Shown here: positions 34,678 through 43,132 of the stretch, in pieces
Layout of the letters: each line of letters opens with the position of its first letter
Numbering within the stretch: the stretch's first letter is position 1
NCBI RefSeq assembly: GCF_001279005.1
Contig: NZ_LGCN01000166.1
Span: 1-64,000 of the forward strand
Length of the DNA: 64,000 nucleotides
Direction: 5' to 3'
Origin: Streptomyces caelestis
GTDB lineage: Bacteria; Actinomycetota; Actinomycetes; Streptomycetales; Streptomycetaceae
The notes under the pieces: model-generated
What the model saw: only the letters and a program-made list of their open reading frames with translations
Told to the model about the DNA's origin: nothing
Database searches by the model: none
Position numbers and translations under genes: made by a program

Positions 34678-34743
34678 CCCGCCGCGGAGGCCGTCCGCAC
34701 GCCGGCGCCACGGGGGCGGCGTGCGGACGGCCTCCGCGGCGGG
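34678..34743. terminator. 27-bp perfect hairpin at the 3' end of ku
   Basis: A perfect 27-bp inverted repeat (34678-34704 with 34717-34743) closes a 12-base loop and abuts the ku stop codon at 34744. Unusually long; it should stop transcription from both the ku side and the pseudogene side. Confidence 0.8.
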
Positions 34744-35883
34744 TCAGGCCGAGCGCTTGCGGGACGCCGTCCTCGTCGCCGGGGTCTTCTTCGAGGGCGT
34801 CTTCCCGGCCGCGCCCTCGGCCGCGCTCCCGGTCGTGCTCTTCGCCGTCGTCCTCTTCGCCGTCGTCCTCTTCGCCGTCGTCCTCTTCGCCGTCGTCCTC
34901 TTCGCCGTCGTGTTCTTCGCCGTCGTGTTCTTCGCCGTCGTGTTCTTCGCCGTCGTGTTCTTCCCGGACCGGCTCGTCCTCGTCGCCGGCTCCCGCGCCG
35001 AGGACGTCTTCTTCCGCTCCGTCGTCGACGGGGACTTCCCGCCGCCGGTTCCCTTGGAGGAGGGGCGGGACGTCCTGCGCCGCGGCGGCCGCTCGGCCTC
35101 GGGCTCCGCCGGCTCACCGCGGAGCGCGCGGACGCTCCGCTCCAGGGCGGTCGTCAGGTCCAGGACCTCGACGCCGCGCTCCGGTTCGGGCACCTCGGGC
35201 AGGGCCTCGCCGGAGATCTTGGCGGCGACGACCTGCTCCACCGCCTCGCGGTACTCGTCGCGCAGGTCCTCCAGGCCGACCCCGCTGAGGGCGTCCATCA
35301 GGGCGTCCGCGAGGCGCAGCTCCTTGTCGTGGAGGGTGACGTCCGCGGCGGGGGCGATCCCCTCGGGGGCGCGGACCTCGTCCGGCCAGAGCAGACCGTG
35401 CAGGGTGATCGCCTCGCCGACCACGCGGAGCATGCCCAGGCGCTCCCTGCCCCGCAGCGCGAACTTCGCGATGGCCACCCTGTTGCCGCGCTTCAGGGTC
35501 TCCCGCAGGAGCGTGTACGGCCGGGCGGCCGGCGCCCTGCCCGCCGCCAGGTAGTACGCGGCGCCCAGCTGGAGCGGGTCGATGCTGTCCTCGGGGACGA
35601 AGGTGACGATCTCGATCGTCCTGGCGGTGGGGATCGGCAGGTGGGCCAGGTCCTCGTCGGTGATCGGGATGATCGTGCCGTCCGCCTCCTCGTAGCCCCT
35701 GCTGATCTCCTGGGCGGCGACCTCGCGGTCCTCCAGCTCGCAGAACTTGCGGTGGCGGATCCGGCCGCCGTCCTCCGTGTGGATCTCGCGGAAGGGGACC
35801 GAGTGGCTCTCGGTGGCGTTCACGAGCTTGATCGGGACTCTGACCAGGCCGAACGAGATCACGCCGTTCCAGATGGATCTCAT
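34744..35883 (-). CDS. ku: Ku DNA-end-binding protein with repetitive basic tail
   Basis: 379 residues; ATG 35883 has GGAAGG upstream, and a GTG nine bases earlier is an alternative. Residues 1-250 are the bacterial Ku core (SIWNGVISFGLVRVPIKLVN, RKFCELEDREV, LQLGAAYYLAA), which dimerises around double-strand ends and recruits ligase D for non-homologous end joining. The last ~120 residues are a low-complexity Lys/Thr/Ala/Ser tail with four KNTTA, four KRTTA and one KSTTG unit, resembling histone-H1-like tails. Such tails increase DNA affinity in other actinobacterial Ku proteins. No ligD gene is adjacent. Confidence 0.92.
   Translation of the reverse strand: MRSIWNGVISFGLVRVPIKLVNATESHSVPFREIHTEDGGRIRHRKFCELEDREVAAQEISRGYEEADGTIIPITDEDLAHLPIPTARTIEIVTFVPEDSIDPLQLGAAYYLAAGRAPAARPYTLLRETLKRGNRVAIAKFALRGRERLGMLRVVGEAITLHGLLWPDEVRAPEGIAPAADVTLHDKELRLADALMDALSGVGLEDLRDEYREAVEQVVAAKISGEALPEVPEPERGVEVLDLTTALERSVRALRGEPAEPEAERPPRRRTSRPSSKGTGGGKSPSTTERKKTSSAREPATRTSRSGKNTTAKNTTAKNTTAKNTTAKRTTAKRTTAKRTTAKRTTAKSTTGSAAEGAAGKTPSKKTPATRTASRKRSA
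34832..34966 (-). repeat. Nine 15-bp tandem units within ku
   Basis: Nine consecutive 15-base units (five of the GTCGTSCTCTTCGCC kind, then four GTCGTGTTCTTCSCS), in frame, coding for the KxTTA repeats of the Ku tail. Copy number is likely to vary between strains by slippage without breaking the frame. Confidence 0.9.
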
Positions 35884-36052
35884 GTGCGGCACCTTCCCGG
35901 TCGCCCGCCGCTCACCGTCGGGATGTTTGTCGCATTATGCGGGAGATTGCCCTCTTATGATGCACGTCGCCGGGACGAACGGCGACGGCTCGCGCCCGGC
36001 GATCCGGAGGGGGCGCCACGCCGGACGGCCCGAGGGCCGGGGCCCCGGCCGG

Positions 36053-36856
36053 TCACAGCCGGGCCCAGGTGTTCCGGTCCCGGGCCATCGCGTGCAGGGC
36101 CTCCGTGTCGGCCGGTTTCAGGACTCCGCCCGTACGGGCCAGGGCCTCCATGTCGGCGTCCGTCAGGACGCGCACCCCGCGGGGCGGGGCCGAGGCCGTC
36201 ACGGCCGACGCGCCGACCAGGACGAGCACCGGGCGGACCTCGGCCGTCAGGGCGTAGGAGGCGCGGTCGGCGTCGGCCCGGACCCGGCGCAGCAGGGGGC
36301 GCGGTGCGTGGCGGCCCAGGCCGACCTCGGGGTCGGCGACCGTCACCCGCTGCCGGTGGGCGTACAGGGCGTGGACGGCGTACAGACCGCCGGGACCGAT
36401 CAGCAGGTGGTGGATGCGGTCGCCGCCGGGGAGCGGGATCGAGTGCAGGGCGTGCCAGCCGGCGGCGTCCATGCGGTCCAGCGCCTCGCCCACCGCCCGC
36501 TCCGCGGCGAGCGCCCTGCGGCGCGGGTCGGGGCGGAGCCGGCGGGCCGGGCCGGGGTCGCGGTCGAGGTCGATCAGCAGCGCCTCGCCGGGGCGGTTCG
36601 GCGCGAGGTCGTCGTCGGGGTGCAGGGACAGCCGGGCCAGCTCGGCGGGGGTGGGGACCGGGGGCGGGCCGACCGGGACCGGACCGGTGAGGAAGGGGCC
36701 CAGCGCGCTGAGCACGTCCTCCTCGTGCGCCGCGTCGAGCAGGTTCACCCGGGCCGTCCCACGGTCGTACCAGGCGAGGTTCCTGCCGTCCGGGAGGCAG
36801 ACGTACAACCTCTCCCGGCCGTGCCGGTAGGTCGGTATGACGCGCAGTCCGTCCAT
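36053..36856 (-). CDS. NERD-like nuclease-related domain protein
   Basis: 267 residues. The stretch at ~120-190 (AAERAVGEALDRMDAAGWHA, HHLLIGPGGLYAVHALYAHR) follows the NERD pattern of nuclease-related proteins, although the catalytic Asp/Glu residues of an active nuclease are not obvious. The N-terminal 100 residues are a separate small domain (RERLYVCLPDGRNLAWYDRG). Cytoplasmic, no membrane segment. Family call moderate; nuclease activity not assured. Confidence 0.6.
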   Translation of the reverse strand: MDGLRVIPTYRHGRERLYVCLPDGRNLAWYDRGTARVNLLDAAHEEDVLSALGPFLTGPVPVGPPPVPTPAELARLSLHPDDDLAPNRPGEALLIDLDRDPGPARRLRPDPRRRALAAERAVGEALDRMDAAGWHALHSIPLPGGDRIHHLLIGPGGLYAVHALYAHRQRVTVADPEVGLGRHAPRPLLRRVRADADRASYALTAEVRPVLVLVGASAVTASAPPRGVRVLTDADMEALARTGGVLKPADTEALHAMARDRNTWARL

Positions 36857-36955
36857 GCATCACCACCTCATGTCCATGGGAACAGGAGGGGTGCTCCAGG
36901 GCAAGGAGCCGGTTACCTTGGGGAGGAGTCGGGCGGTGAGGGCGGGGAGGCGCCG

Positions 36956-37462
36956 TTGCGTACCCACAGGGAGCAAGCCGGCGTACCGGCTCCGGACAGT
37001 CCGTGGAACGAGATCGTGCCCGGCCTGTGGATGGGCGGGCACGAGTTCCGGGGCCTCTCCGGTCGGCTGGAGTTCGCCGTGGCGGGCCGGCAGTTCGATC
37101 TCGTGCAGACGCTGCTGCGGCTGCCCGGGCACGGGCCGGATTCCGGGGTCGAGCACCATGTGTGGCCGATCCCCGACGGGCCGCTGGACGGGACACAGCT
37201 CGCGGGCGTGATCCGGCTGGCCGAGGCGGCGGGCGAGGCACTGGACGGCGGCCGCACGGTCCTCGTGCGCTGTTACCACGGGTACAACCGCTCGGGCCTG
37301 GTGGTCGCGCACGCGTTGATGCGGCAGGGCCGGACCGCCGAGGCGGCGATCCGGCTGATCCGGTCCCGTCGCTCGCCCTGGGCCCTGCACAACGACCTGT
37401 TCGTCGACTACCTCCGTGCCGGGCTGACCACGGCGCGGCTGCTGGAGGAGCTGGCGGAGTAG
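36956..37462 (+). CDS. Dual-specificity/tyrosine phosphatase-like protein
   Basis: 168 residues from TTG 36956, the only in-frame start with a ribosome site (GGGGAGG). The signature loop VRCYHGYNRSG is the C-x5-R active site of cysteine-based phosphatases, and a general-acid Asp may come from WPIPDGPLDG. A protein-tyrosine or phosphoinositide-type phosphatase acting in the cytoplasm; substrate unknown. Ends ~115 bases before the repeat-rich secreted gene. Confidence 0.8.
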   Translation: MRTHREQAGVPAPDSPWNEIVPGLWMGGHEFRGLSGRLEFAVAGRQFDLVQTLLRLPGHGPDSGVEHHVWPIPDGPLDGTQLAGVIRLAEAAGEALDGGRTVLVRCYHGYNRSGLVVAHALMRQGRTAEAAIRLIRSRRSPWALHNDLFVDYLRAGLTTARLLEELAE

Positions 37463-37578
37463 GCGGGGCGGGGGCGCCGTCCCCGATGGCGCAGCAAGGC
37501 GGGCGGGCGTGGAGGGGCGCTCCTAGTGTGGCGATAAGTCTCCTTCGACCCGCTTTCCCCGCATGTGGAGGTACTGTC

Positions 37579-38580
37579 ATGTCCCTGCGTCCCCCGCTCA
37601 CCCGCCGCCTGCCCATAGCCCTCGCGGCCGGGGCCCTGGCGGTCGCGACCGCCGTCACCCCCGCCGTCGCCGCCGACGACCCGAACCAGGGCGGTGGCGG
37701 CCAGGGGCACTGGAACCAGCAGAGCGGCAACGGAAACGGTAACCAGCAAGGCGGCAACGCCTACCGGCCGGGCAACGGCAACCAGCAGGGCGGCAACGCC
37801 TACCGGCCGGGCAACGCCAACCAGCAAGGCGGCAACGCCTACCGGCCGGGCAACGCCAACCAGCAAGGCGGCAACGGCAACCAGCAGGGCGGTAACGGGA
37901 ACCAGCAGGGGGGCTACCAGCAGGGCGGCAACGCCAACCAGCAAGGTGGTAACGCCAACGGCCACCAGCAGGGCGGCAACGGCAACCAGCAGGGGAGCTA
38001 CCAGCAGGGCGGCAACGGCAACGGCAACCAGCAAGGTGGCAACGGCAACCAGCAGGGCGGCAACGCCAACCAGCAGGGGGGCTACCAGCAGGGCGGCAAC
38101 GCCAACCAGCAAGGCGGCGGCAATCAGCAAGGCGGCAATGGCCACCAGCAGGGCAACGCCAACCAGCAAGGCGGCAACGCCAACCAGCAGGGCGGCGGCA
38201 ACCAGCAAGGCGGCAACGCCAACCAGCAGGGTGGCAACGCCAACGGCCACCAGCAAGGTGGCGGCAATCAGCAAGGCGGCACCGGGAACCAGCAGGGCGG
38301 CACCGGCGACTTCAACAACCCGGCCGGCGGCCACCACGGCGACCAGGGCCAGTACAAGGGTGTCGTCACGGCGCCGTCCCTGGCCCTGCGCAGCGCCCCG
38401 AACCGGGGATCGCAGATCATCCGGTACGCCCACAAGGGCGATGTCGTCTCGATCTTCTGCAAGGTCCCGGGCGACAAGGTGAACGGCAACCCGCTCTGGT
38501 ACCTCCTCACGGACGGCACCTGGGCGTGGGGTGCGGCCGCCCACATCGACAACATCGGTCCCGCGCCACGCTGGTGCTGA
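37579..38580 (+). CDS. Secreted Asn/Gln/Gly-repeat protein with C-terminal SH3 domain
   Basis: 333 residues, ATG 37579 with TGGAGG upstream. A signal peptide (LPIALAAGALAVATAVTPAVAA) with an AxA cleavage site is followed by ~200 residues made almost only of N, Q, G, A, H, with recurring NQQGGNA and QQGGYQQGG units and three AYRPGN inserts. The last ~75 residues (VTAPSLALRSAPNRGSQIIR, DVVSIFCKV, WYLLTDGTWAWGAAAHIDN) form a bacterial SH3 fold that usually binds cell wall. Such a composition is prone to phase separation or amyloid-like assembly. No enzymatic domain. It directly precedes the FtsW/PBP pair. Confidence 0.85.
   Translation: MSLRPPLTRRLPIALAAGALAVATAVTPAVAADDPNQGGGGQGHWNQQSGNGNGNQQGGNAYRPGNGNQQGGNAYRPGNANQQGGNAYRPGNANQQGGNGNQQGGNGNQQGGYQQGGNANQQGGNANGHQQGGNGNQQGSYQQGGNGNGNQQGGNGNQQGGNANQQGGYQQGGNANQQGGGNQQGGNGHQQGNANQQGGNANQQGGGNQQGGNANQQGGNANGHQQGGGNQQGGTGNQQGGTGDFNNPAGGHHGDQGQYKGVVTAPSLALRSAPNRGSQIIRYAHKGDVVSIFCKVPGDKVNGNPLWYLLTDGTWAWGAAAHIDNIGPAPRWC
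37716..38309 (+). repeat. In-frame AACCAGCAAGGCGGC-type tandem repeats
   Basis: About 35-40 imperfect 12-24-base units based on AACCAGCARGGYGGC code for the NQQGG tract. Alternation of CAG/CAA and GGC/GGT codons shows old amplification with some purifying selection at protein level. Likely length-variable among strains. Confidence 0.85.
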
Positions 38581-38623
38581 TGGTCAAAGCACACAAAGCG
38601 CCCTCTTTGGGTAAGTTCCGGGC

Positions 38624-39985
38624 ATGAGTAAGGTCGGCATCACCCCGGCGACGGCGGATCCGCCCGCGCCCACCGTCCGCCTCACCGGGCGCCGCGGCGT
38701 CGAACTCGCCCTGATCGTCCTGGCCGTCCTGTTGTCGGTGTACGGCTACTGCGCCGTCGGCCTCGCCAGGAACGGCACCGTCCCGCCCGGCGCCGCCGGT
38801 TACGGCGCCGGGCTCGGCGTGCTCGCGCTGGTCGCCCATCTGGCGGTGCGCTGGCGCGCCCCGTGCGCCGACCCGGTGCTGCTCCCCATCGGGGTGCTGC
38901 TCAACGGCCTCGGCCTGGTGCTGATCTACCGGCTCGACCTGGAGACGCCGGGCGATGCGGCGGCCCCGGCCCAGCTGATCTGGTCGACGCTGGGCGTGGC
39001 GCTGTTCATCGTGGTCGTCCTGGTGCTGCGCGACCACCGGGTGCTCCAGAACTACACCTACGTCTGCGTCACCGCCGCGCTGGTCCTGCTGACGGTCCCG
39101 ATCCTCTTCCCGGCGGTGAACGGGGCCCGGATCTGGATCCGGGTCGCCGGTTTCTCCATCCAGCCCGGAGAGTTCGCGAAGGTGCTGCTGGCGGTCTTCT
39201 TCGCCGCGTACCTCGCCGCGAACCGGGGCGCCCTCGCCTACGCCGACCGCCGCGTCCGGTGGCTGCGGCTGCCCACCGGGCGGGTGCTCGGTCCGATCGT
39301 CGCCGTCTGGCTGGTCAGTGTGGGCGTGCTGGTGCTGGAGCGGGACCTCGGCACCTCGCTGCTGTTCTTCGGTCTGTTCGTGGTCCTGCTGTACGTCGCC
39401 ACCGGCCGCACGGGCTGGATCGCGGTGGGGCTGCTGCTGGCCTCGCTGGGGGCGGTGGCGGTGGGCCGGCTGGAGCCGCACGTGCACCACAGGATCGAGA
39501 CCTGGCTGCATCCGTTCGGCTCCATCGAGGCGGGCGAGGGCCCGAACCAGATCGCCCAGTCCCTGTTCGCCTTCGCGGAGGGCGGGATGCTCGGCACCGG
39601 GCTCGGGCTCGGGCACTCGGTGCTCATCGGCTTCGCGGTCAAGTCCGACTTCATCCTGGCGACGGCCGGTGAGGAGCTGGGCCTGGCCGGGCTGTCCGCG
39701 ATCTTCCTGCTCTACGGGCTGCTGGTGGAGCGCGGCTACCGGGCGGGGCTGGCCCTGCGCGACCCCTTCGGACGACTGCTCGCGGTGGGCCTCGCCTCGC
39801 TCGTGGCGCTCCAGGTGTTCGTGATCGCGGGCGGGGTGACCGGGCTGATCCCGCTGACCGGGATGGCGATGCCGTTCCTGGCGCAGGGCGGCTCGTCGGT
39901 GGTGACCAACTGGGCGATCGTGGCGCTGCTGGTCCGGCTGAGCGACTCCGCGCGGCGGCAGGGCGACGGGGGTGCCGTCCGGTGA
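38624..39985 (+). CDS. FtsW/RodA/SpoVE-family SEDS glycosyltransferase
   Basis: 453 residues with about ten membrane helices. SEDS motifs are present: NGARIWIRVAGFSIQPGEFA (the RxW...QPSE-type signature), LLFFGLFVVLLYVATGR, and a C-terminal GITGLIPLTG-like segment (TGLIPLTGMAMPFLAQGGSS). SEDS proteins polymerise peptidoglycan from lipid II together with a class B PBP, which is encoded 37 bases downstream. Streptomyces has several such pairs for division, growth and sporulation; which one this is cannot be told from sequence alone. Confidence 0.92.
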   Translation: MSKVGITPATADPPAPTVRLTGRRGVELALIVLAVLLSVYGYCAVGLARNGTVPPGAAGYGAGLGVLALVAHLAVRWRAPCADPVLLPIGVLLNGLGLVLIYRLDLETPGDAAAPAQLIWSTLGVALFIVVVLVLRDHRVLQNYTYVCVTAALVLLTVPILFPAVNGARIWIRVAGFSIQPGEFAKVLLAVFFAAYLAANRGALAYADRRVRWLRLPTGRVLGPIVAVWLVSVGVLVLERDLGTSLLFFGLFVVLLYVATGRTGWIAVGLLLASLGAVAVGRLEPHVHHRIETWLHPFGSIEAGEGPNQIAQSLFAFAEGGMLGTGLGLGHSVLIGFAVKSDFILATAGEELGLAGLSAIFLLYGLLVERGYRAGLALRDPFGRLLAVGLASLVALQVFVIAGGVTGLIPLTGMAMPFLAQGGSSVVTNWAIVALLVRLSDSARRQGDGGAVR

Positions 39986-40022
39986 GCCGGCGCGTCCGGC
40001 GCGGCGGCGGGGGTGCGCCCCG

Positions 40023-41480
40023 GTGACCCGGCACATCCGGCACGCCGCGCTGTTCTGCGCCCTGCTGCTGGTGGCGCTGCTGGTGAACGCCGCCCGCGTC
40101 CAGGTGCTGCGGGCCGACGTCTACGACAGCAACCCGGCCAACCGCCGGGCCGCCATCGCCCGCTACCAGCAGCCGCGCGGCGACATCCTGGTCGACGGGC
40201 GGCCGGTCACCGGCTCACGGGACACCGGGGAGCACCTGCGTTACGAACGGACGTACCGCGAGGGGCCGTTGTACGCCCCGGTGACCGGCTTCGCCTCGCA
40301 GGAGTACGGGACGACGCTGCTGGAGGACACGGAGGACCGGCTGCTGTCCGGGTCCGCCCCGCTGCTCGCGCCGCTGCCGCTGTGGAACGAGTTCACGCGC
40401 TCCCGCAACGCGGGCGGCGACGTGGTGACCACGATCGATCCGGCGGCGCAGCGGGCGGCGTACGAGGGGCTGCGCTCGCGCAAGGGCGCGGTGGCGGCGG
40501 TGGAGCCGGCGACCGGCCGGATCCTGGCGCTGGTGTCGGTCCCGTCGTACGACCCGGGGCTGCTGTCCGGGAACGGCGCGACGGCGCGGGACGCCTGGGC
40601 GCGGCTGAACGCCGATCCGGACCGGCCGATGCTGAACCGGGCGGTGCAGCGGACGTATCCGCCGGGTTCGACGTTCAAGGTGGTCACCGCGGCGGCGGCG
40701 CTGGACGCGGGCGTGGTGAAGGACCTGGACGAGCCGACCGACTCCCCCGACCCGTACACCCTGCCGGGGACGAGGACCCGGCTGACCAACGGGTCCGAGG
40801 GCTGCGAGGACGCCACGGTGCGGGAGGCGTTCGTCTGGTCCTGCAACACGGTGTTCGCGAAGCTGGGAGTGGCCACGGGGGTGGCGAGGATGAGGGCGAC
40901 GGCCGAGGACTTCGGCTTCAACGACCCGGACGTGCGCGTCCCGTTCCGGGTGGCGCGCAGCACCTTCGACACCACGGTGGACCGGGCGCAGCTCGCGCTG
41001 TCGTCGATCGGGCAGTACAACACCCGGGCGACGCCGCTGCAGATGGCGATGGTCGCGGCGGCCGTGGCGAACGGCGGGCAGGTGCGGGAGCCGTACCTGG
41101 TGGAGCGGACCACGCGAGCGGGCGGCGGCACGGTGTCGACGGCGGGTTCGCGTCCGGTGCGGCGGGCCATGGATCCGGCGACGGCGGTGCGGATGCGGAA
41201 GCTGATGCGGGGCGTGGTGGAGGACGGCACCGGTACGAAGGCGGCGATCCCCGGTGCGATCGTCGGCGGCAAGACCGGCACCGCCCAGCACGGTCTCGGC
41301 AACTCCGGTACGCCGTACGCCTGGTTCATCTCCTGGGCGCGGGGCGGTGCGGACATGGAGGCGAAGGTGGCGGTGGCGGTGGTGGTCGAGGACGCGGCGG
41401 CGAACCGGCGGGAGATCAGCGGGGGCGGGACGGCGGCGCCGATCGCACGGGCGGTGATGGAGGCGGTGCTGAACCCGTAG
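40023..41480 (+). CDS. Class B penicillin-binding protein (transpeptidase), SEDS partner
   Basis: 485 residues from GTG 40023. One N-terminal membrane anchor (AALFCALLLVALLVNAARV), a PBP dimerisation-like domain, then an intact transpeptidase: SxxK at 216-219 (GSTFKV), SxN at 273-275 (WSCNTV) and KTG at 417-419 (GGKTGTAQ). It crosslinks peptidoglycan on the outer membrane face and is the beta-lactam target. Follows the SEDS gene closely, so the two form a synthase unit. Confidence 0.92.
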   Translation: MTRHIRHAALFCALLLVALLVNAARVQVLRADVYDSNPANRRAAIARYQQPRGDILVDGRPVTGSRDTGEHLRYERTYREGPLYAPVTGFASQEYGTTLLEDTEDRLLSGSAPLLAPLPLWNEFTRSRNAGGDVVTTIDPAAQRAAYEGLRSRKGAVAAVEPATGRILALVSVPSYDPGLLSGNGATARDAWARLNADPDRPMLNRAVQRTYPPGSTFKVVTAAAALDAGVVKDLDEPTDSPDPYTLPGTRTRLTNGSEGCEDATVREAFVWSCNTVFAKLGVATGVARMRATAEDFGFNDPDVRVPFRVARSTFDTTVDRAQLALSSIGQYNTRATPLQMAMVAAAVANGGQVREPYLVERTTRAGGGTVSTAGSRPVRRAMDPATAVRMRKLMRGVVEDGTGTKAAIPGAIVGGKTGTAQHGLGNSGTPYAWFISWARGGADMEAKVAVAVVVEDAAANRREISGGGTAAPIARAVMEAVLNP

Positions 41481-41546
41481 GCATGTCGGACCACTTGGTG
41501 AGACGGGGATGCCGGACCACGACCTCCCCGACCTAGCGTTCGGTAC

Positions 41547-42050
41547 ATGACCGAGACCGCGTACGAACTCGCCCAGGTGAATATCGCCCGCCTCAAAGCC
41601 CCATTGCAATCGCCGCAGTTGAAGGACTTCGTCGACGGCCTCGACCCGGTGAACGCGGACGCCGACGCCGCCGACGGCTTCGTCTGGCGCCTGCAGAGCG
41701 AGGGGGGCGACGCGACGGACATCGCCGTCTTCGGCGACTCCTGGCTGATCATCAACATGTCGGTGTGGCGGGACACCGGCACCCTGACGGCGTTCATGTA
41801 CCGGGGGCGCCACCGCGAGATGCTGGCCCGGCGCAGGGAGTGGTTCGAGCGCGTCGAGGAGGCGATGGTGGCGCTGTGGTGGGTCCCGGCGGGCCACCGC
41901 CCGACGGTCGCGGAGGCCGAGTCCCGCCTCCTCCACCTGCGCACCCACGGTCCGACCCCGTACGCCTTCACTCTGCGCACGTCGTTCCCGGCGGGGGGCG
42001 CGGAGCCCTTGACCGGCGAGGTGCCGGAGGGGCTGGGCTGCTCGGCGTAG
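41547..42050 (+). CDS. DUF3291-family protein
   Basis: 167 residues. The N-terminus YELAQVNIARLKAPLQSPQL, the middle GFVWRLQSEGGDAT and NMSVWRDTGTLTAFMYRGRH, and LWWVPAGHRP are characteristic of DUF3291, a dimeric alpha-beta barrel family. Biochemical role unknown; similar folds degrade heme or act as monooxygenases. Monocistronic. Confidence 0.85.
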   Translation: MTETAYELAQVNIARLKAPLQSPQLKDFVDGLDPVNADADAADGFVWRLQSEGGDATDIAVFGDSWLIINMSVWRDTGTLTAFMYRGRHREMLARRREWFERVEEAMVALWWVPAGHRPTVAEAESRLLHLRTHGPTPYAFTLRTSFPAGGAEPLTGEVPEGLGCSA

Positions 42051-42159
42051 CGGCGGCCGCCGGCACGTCGTGCGCGGGGGATTGACGGGCTTGCTGACAG
42101 GTAGTCTCATAAGTGGGTGACCCGCCGGTAACCCCAGACACCCCCGAGGTGGAACCGTC

Positions 42160-43098
42160 ATGACGACCCTGTCGGAAGCCGACGCGCTCGATGGCCTGCG
42201 GGACGCGCTCGGACTGCTCAAGGACCGGGAACAGGTGGCCCAGCGGCTGCTCGACGCGTCCGCCAGGCACTCCTTCGACCCGGACGAGGAGCTGGACTGG
42301 GACGCGCCCTTCGAGGAGGGCAAGTGGTTCTGGCCGCCGGAGCTGGTGTCGCTGTACGGCACCCCGATGTGGCGGCGGATGAGCGAGGAACAGCGCCTCC
42401 TGCTCTCCCGGCACGAGGCGGCGGCGCTCGCCTCGCTGGGCATCTGGTTCGAGCTGATCCTGATACAGCTGCTGGTCCGGCACGTCTACGACAAGGCCGC
42501 CACGAGCGCGCACGTGCGCTACGCCCTCACCGAGATCGAGGACGAGTGCCGGCACTCCAAGATGTTCGCCCGGCTGATCACCCGCGGCGGCACCCCCTGG
42601 TACCCGGTGAGCCGCGCCCACCGGAACCTCGGCCGGCTCTTCAAGACGATCTCCACCACCCCCGGCTCCTTCACCGCGACCCTGCTCGGCGAGGAGATCC
42701 TGGACTGGATGCAGCGGCTGACCTTCCCGGACGAGCGGGTCCAGCCGCTGCTCCGGGGCGTCACGCGCATCCACGTCGTGGAGGAGGCCCGGCACGTGCG
42801 CTACGCCCGTGAGGAGCTGCGGCGCCAGATGGTGACCGCGCCGAAGTGGTCGCAGGAGTTCACCCGGGTCACCTCCGGGGAGTTCGCCCGGGTGTTCTCC
42901 GTGGCCTTCGTGAACCCCGAGGTCTACACGAACGTCGGCCTGGACAGGCGGCAGGCGGTCGCCCAGGTCAGGGCGAGCGCCCACCGCCGGGACGTGATGC
43001 AGCAGGGGGCGAGGAGACTCACCGACTTCCTCGACGACATCGGCGTGCTGCGCGGCGTCGGACGGAGACTGTGGCAGTCGTCCGGACTGCTGGCCTAG
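42160..43098 (+). CDS. AurF-like diiron oxygenase
   Basis: 312 residues. Two ExxH-type iron-binding segments are visible, EIEDECRHSKMFARLI and HVVEEARHVRYAREEL, with further Glu/His in helices between, the pattern of the AurF p-aminobenzoate N-oxygenase family. Such enzymes oxidise arylamines to nitro groups using a carboxylate-bridged diiron centre. ATG 42160 with GGTGGAACC upstream. The TetR gene 34 bases downstream is probably its regulator. Substrate not predictable; no biosynthetic cluster surrounds it. Confidence 0.8.
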   Translation: MTTLSEADALDGLRDALGLLKDREQVAQRLLDASARHSFDPDEELDWDAPFEEGKWFWPPELVSLYGTPMWRRMSEEQRLLLSRHEAAALASLGIWFELILIQLLVRHVYDKAATSAHVRYALTEIEDECRHSKMFARLITRGGTPWYPVSRAHRNLGRLFKTISTTPGSFTATLLGEEILDWMQRLTFPDERVQPLLRGVTRIHVVEEARHVRYAREELRRQMVTAPKWSQEFTRVTSGEFARVFSVAFVNPEVYTNVGLDRRQAVAQVRASAHRRDVMQQGARRLTDFLDDIGVLRGVGRRLWQSSGLLA

Positions 43099-43132
43099 GC
43101 GGGCGCGCGGGGCGGGCGGATACCCTGCGGGC

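Noticed and set aside
34832..34966. CRISPR array
   Set aside because: Units are contiguous 15-mers without spacers and lie in frame within ku.
37716..38309. CRISPR array or intergenic repeat
   Set aside because: Repeats are in-frame codons of a secreted protein, variable in length and without unique spacers.
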